A stretch of 16,800 nucleotides of DNA, taken from positions 1 through 16,800 of the forward strand of contig CAZBKZ010000050.1 of assembly GCA_964492615.1 (NCBI GenBank), given 5' to 3'. The position numbers were made by a program, and so were the translations under genes. This document shows, in pieces, positions 15,658 to 16,800 of this stretch. The notes beneath the pieces are model-generated. The model searched no databases. It was not told the DNA's origin and saw nothing but the letters and a program-made list of their open reading frames with translations. Source of the DNA: JAABTH01 sp964492615 (GTDB lineage: Bacteria; Bacillota; Dethiobacteria; DTU022). Position 1 is the stretch's first letter. Every line of letters starts with the position of its first letter.

Positions 15658-16800
15658 TTAATTATCGATCAAGCTGCCTAAAATTCCTATAAGTTTTTTA
15701 TTCTGTATCTTGGTATTGTAATCATTTTCAACTAACTTTCTACCTTCTAAAGATATTTTCTTATTTAGCTCCACATTATTGGTAAAGTCAAGAATACATT
15801 TGTTCAGGGCTTCAACATCTTTCTCGGGCACCAGGTAACCAGTAATTTTGTCTTTAATAATTTCCGGGATACCACTGTGGTATGTTGCAATCACAGGCAA
15901 GCCCACAGCCAAAGCTTCCATAAGAACTACAGGTATCCCTTCTTGATCTCCATTTTCAGCCGTTATGCTGGGCATTAACAATAGATCTGCATGATGCTTC
16001 AGGATTTTAATAACATCATCCTGATTCCTCCTGCCTTCTAAAAGTATACTAAGCGACAAACCATTTTTTTTAATGATGTTACTTATTTCCTCTTTTAATG
16101 GTCCATCACCTATTATCCGATATTCAATATTTGGAACTATTTCTGACGCTTTAGCTACAGCTTTCACTCCATATTCTATACCCTTTTTTTCAACTAAACG
16201 CGCAACTGATACTATACGTAACTTATCACACTTTGAATAGCTTGAAGCAGAAAAGTGAAACCGCTGAACATCTACACCCATTCTATGAACTATTATTTTT
16301 TCTTTAGAACAACCAAGCTGTACTAATTTATTTGCCCAGTTATCACTTACAGGTAGAAATAGATCACCACTCTTAAATAACCTATTGTAAACGTTTTCGC
16401 CTCTATCTTTTATATAACTCGTTATATCATATCCATGAAAAACAGTTACAACTTTGCCTTTTATTGCCCCGATATCCCTTAATTTAACAGCAACGTCTCC
16501 GTTTACTCCAAAATGGCATAAAATAACATCATAAGTGCAGACCCCTTTTGAAAGTAATCTTTCAGTTTTATAAAACAAGTTCAAGCTTAATGCATCAATT
16601 CCATATTTAAATACATTCAGACTTTTTAAAAGCTTAGCGCGATCATTATTTTTTATTAAAATCTTAAATGCCTTATAAAGCCTATTAACTTTACCCTTCG
16701 GTTTATGACCCGCTTCTTCCATATAAAAACATTTCTCAAGTAGATTATACTCATCAACTTCTCTGTGCTTAACTCCATTGCTTTTATTCTTTGCTATTAT
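15658..16800 (-). CDS. Glycosyltransferase family 4, 5' end cut by window
   Basis: An open frame that runs to the window edge; 380 residues are visible. The internal ATG at 16720-16722 is not the true start: the frame continues upstream without a stop, ending in I-I-A-K at the edge. This fits the usual GHEVDIIAK-like segment about 35-45 residues into enzymes of the WcaL/EpsD type, so only the first few dozen residues are missing. The donor-binding half shows HFGVNGDVAVKLRD, VVTVFHGYDIT, RIVSVARLVEKKGIEYGVKA and the E-x7-E signature in QEGIPVVLMEALAVGLPVIAT followed by SGIPEII. It would transfer a sugar from a nucleotide donor to the lipid-linked glycan. The specific sugar is unknown. Confidence 0.85.
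   Translation of the reverse strand: MIAKNKSNGVKHREVDEYNLLEKCFYMEEAGHKPKGKVNRLYKAFKILIKNNDRAKLLKSLNVFKYGIDALSLNLFYKTERLLSKGVCTYDVILCHFGVNGDVAVKLRDIGAIKGKVVTVFHGYDITSYIKDRGENVYNRLFKSGDLFLPVSDNWANKLVQLGCSKEKIIVHRMGVDVQRFHFSASSYSKCDKLRIVSVARLVEKKGIEYGVKAVAKASEIVPNIEYRIIGDGPLKEEISNIIKKNGLSLSILLEGRRNQDDVIKILKHHADLLLMPSITAENGDQEGIPVVLMEALAVGLPVIATYHSGIPEIIKDKITGYLVPEKDVEALNKCILDFTNNVELNKKISLEGRKLVENDYNTKIQNKKLIGILGSLIDN

Noticed and set aside
1..16800. CRISPR arrays, tRNA or rRNA genes, insertion sequences
   Set aside because: I saw no regularly spaced repeats, no tRNA-like or rRNA sequence, and no transposase or terminal inverted repeats in the window.

Overview
This 16.8-kb window is a polysaccharide / glycoconjugate biosynthesis locus in which every gene lies on the minus strand, so it is read from position 16800 down to 1. 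Strong AGGAGG-type ribosome sites, heavy use of TTG and GTG starts, a WecA/TagO-type lipid-carrier transferase and a moderately low G+C content suggest a Bacillota (Clostridia-like) bacterium. This placement is an inference; there is no rRNA or other marker gene in the window.

Layout in transcription order. (1) 16800-10922, very AT-rich: a family 4 glycosyltransferase cut by the window edge, a polysaccharide pyruvyl transferase-like protein, an unusual QueC-like PP-loop protein, and two tandem paralogous family 2 glycosyltransferases. (2) 10907-6362: a polyprenyl-phosphate sugar-1-phosphate transferase (WecA/TagO type), a UDP-HexNAc 6-dehydrogenase (WbpA type), another family 2 glycosyltransferase and a Wzy/O-antigen-ligase-like membrane protein. 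(3) 6312-880, clearly more GC-rich: five tightly packed genes matching PglA, PglC, PglD, PglE and PglF/WbpM. This is a complete UDP-N,N'-diacetylbacillosamine route with its membrane phosphoglycosyltransferase and a following glycosyltransferase, in the order I recall for the Campylobacter pgl locus. (4) 702-1: a separate toxin-antitoxin pair with its own near-consensus promoter, an excisionase-like HTH antitoxin overlapping (ATGA) a PIN-domain toxin that runs off the window.

How the genes fit together: PglF (dehydratase), PglE (aminotransferase) and PglD (acetyltransferase) would make UDP-diNAcBac; PglC would place it on undecaprenyl phosphate and the PglA-like enzyme would add the second sugar. 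The other glycosyltransferases, the uronic-acid dehydrogenase, the pyruvyl transferase and perhaps the PP-loop protein would elaborate the repeat unit, and the Wzy-like protein would polymerise or transfer it. No flippase, chain-length regulator or oligosaccharyltransferase is in the window; they may lie upstream of 16800.

The main oddities are: two unrelated initiating sugar-phosphate transferases in one locus; a PP-loop protein with a QueC-type CX8CX2CX2C cluster beside sugar genes; a PglC gene with no usual start codon that follows the PglA stop in the same frame; a strong ribosome site feeding a mini-ORF just before one glycosyltransferase; and a sharp base-composition step inside the locus.
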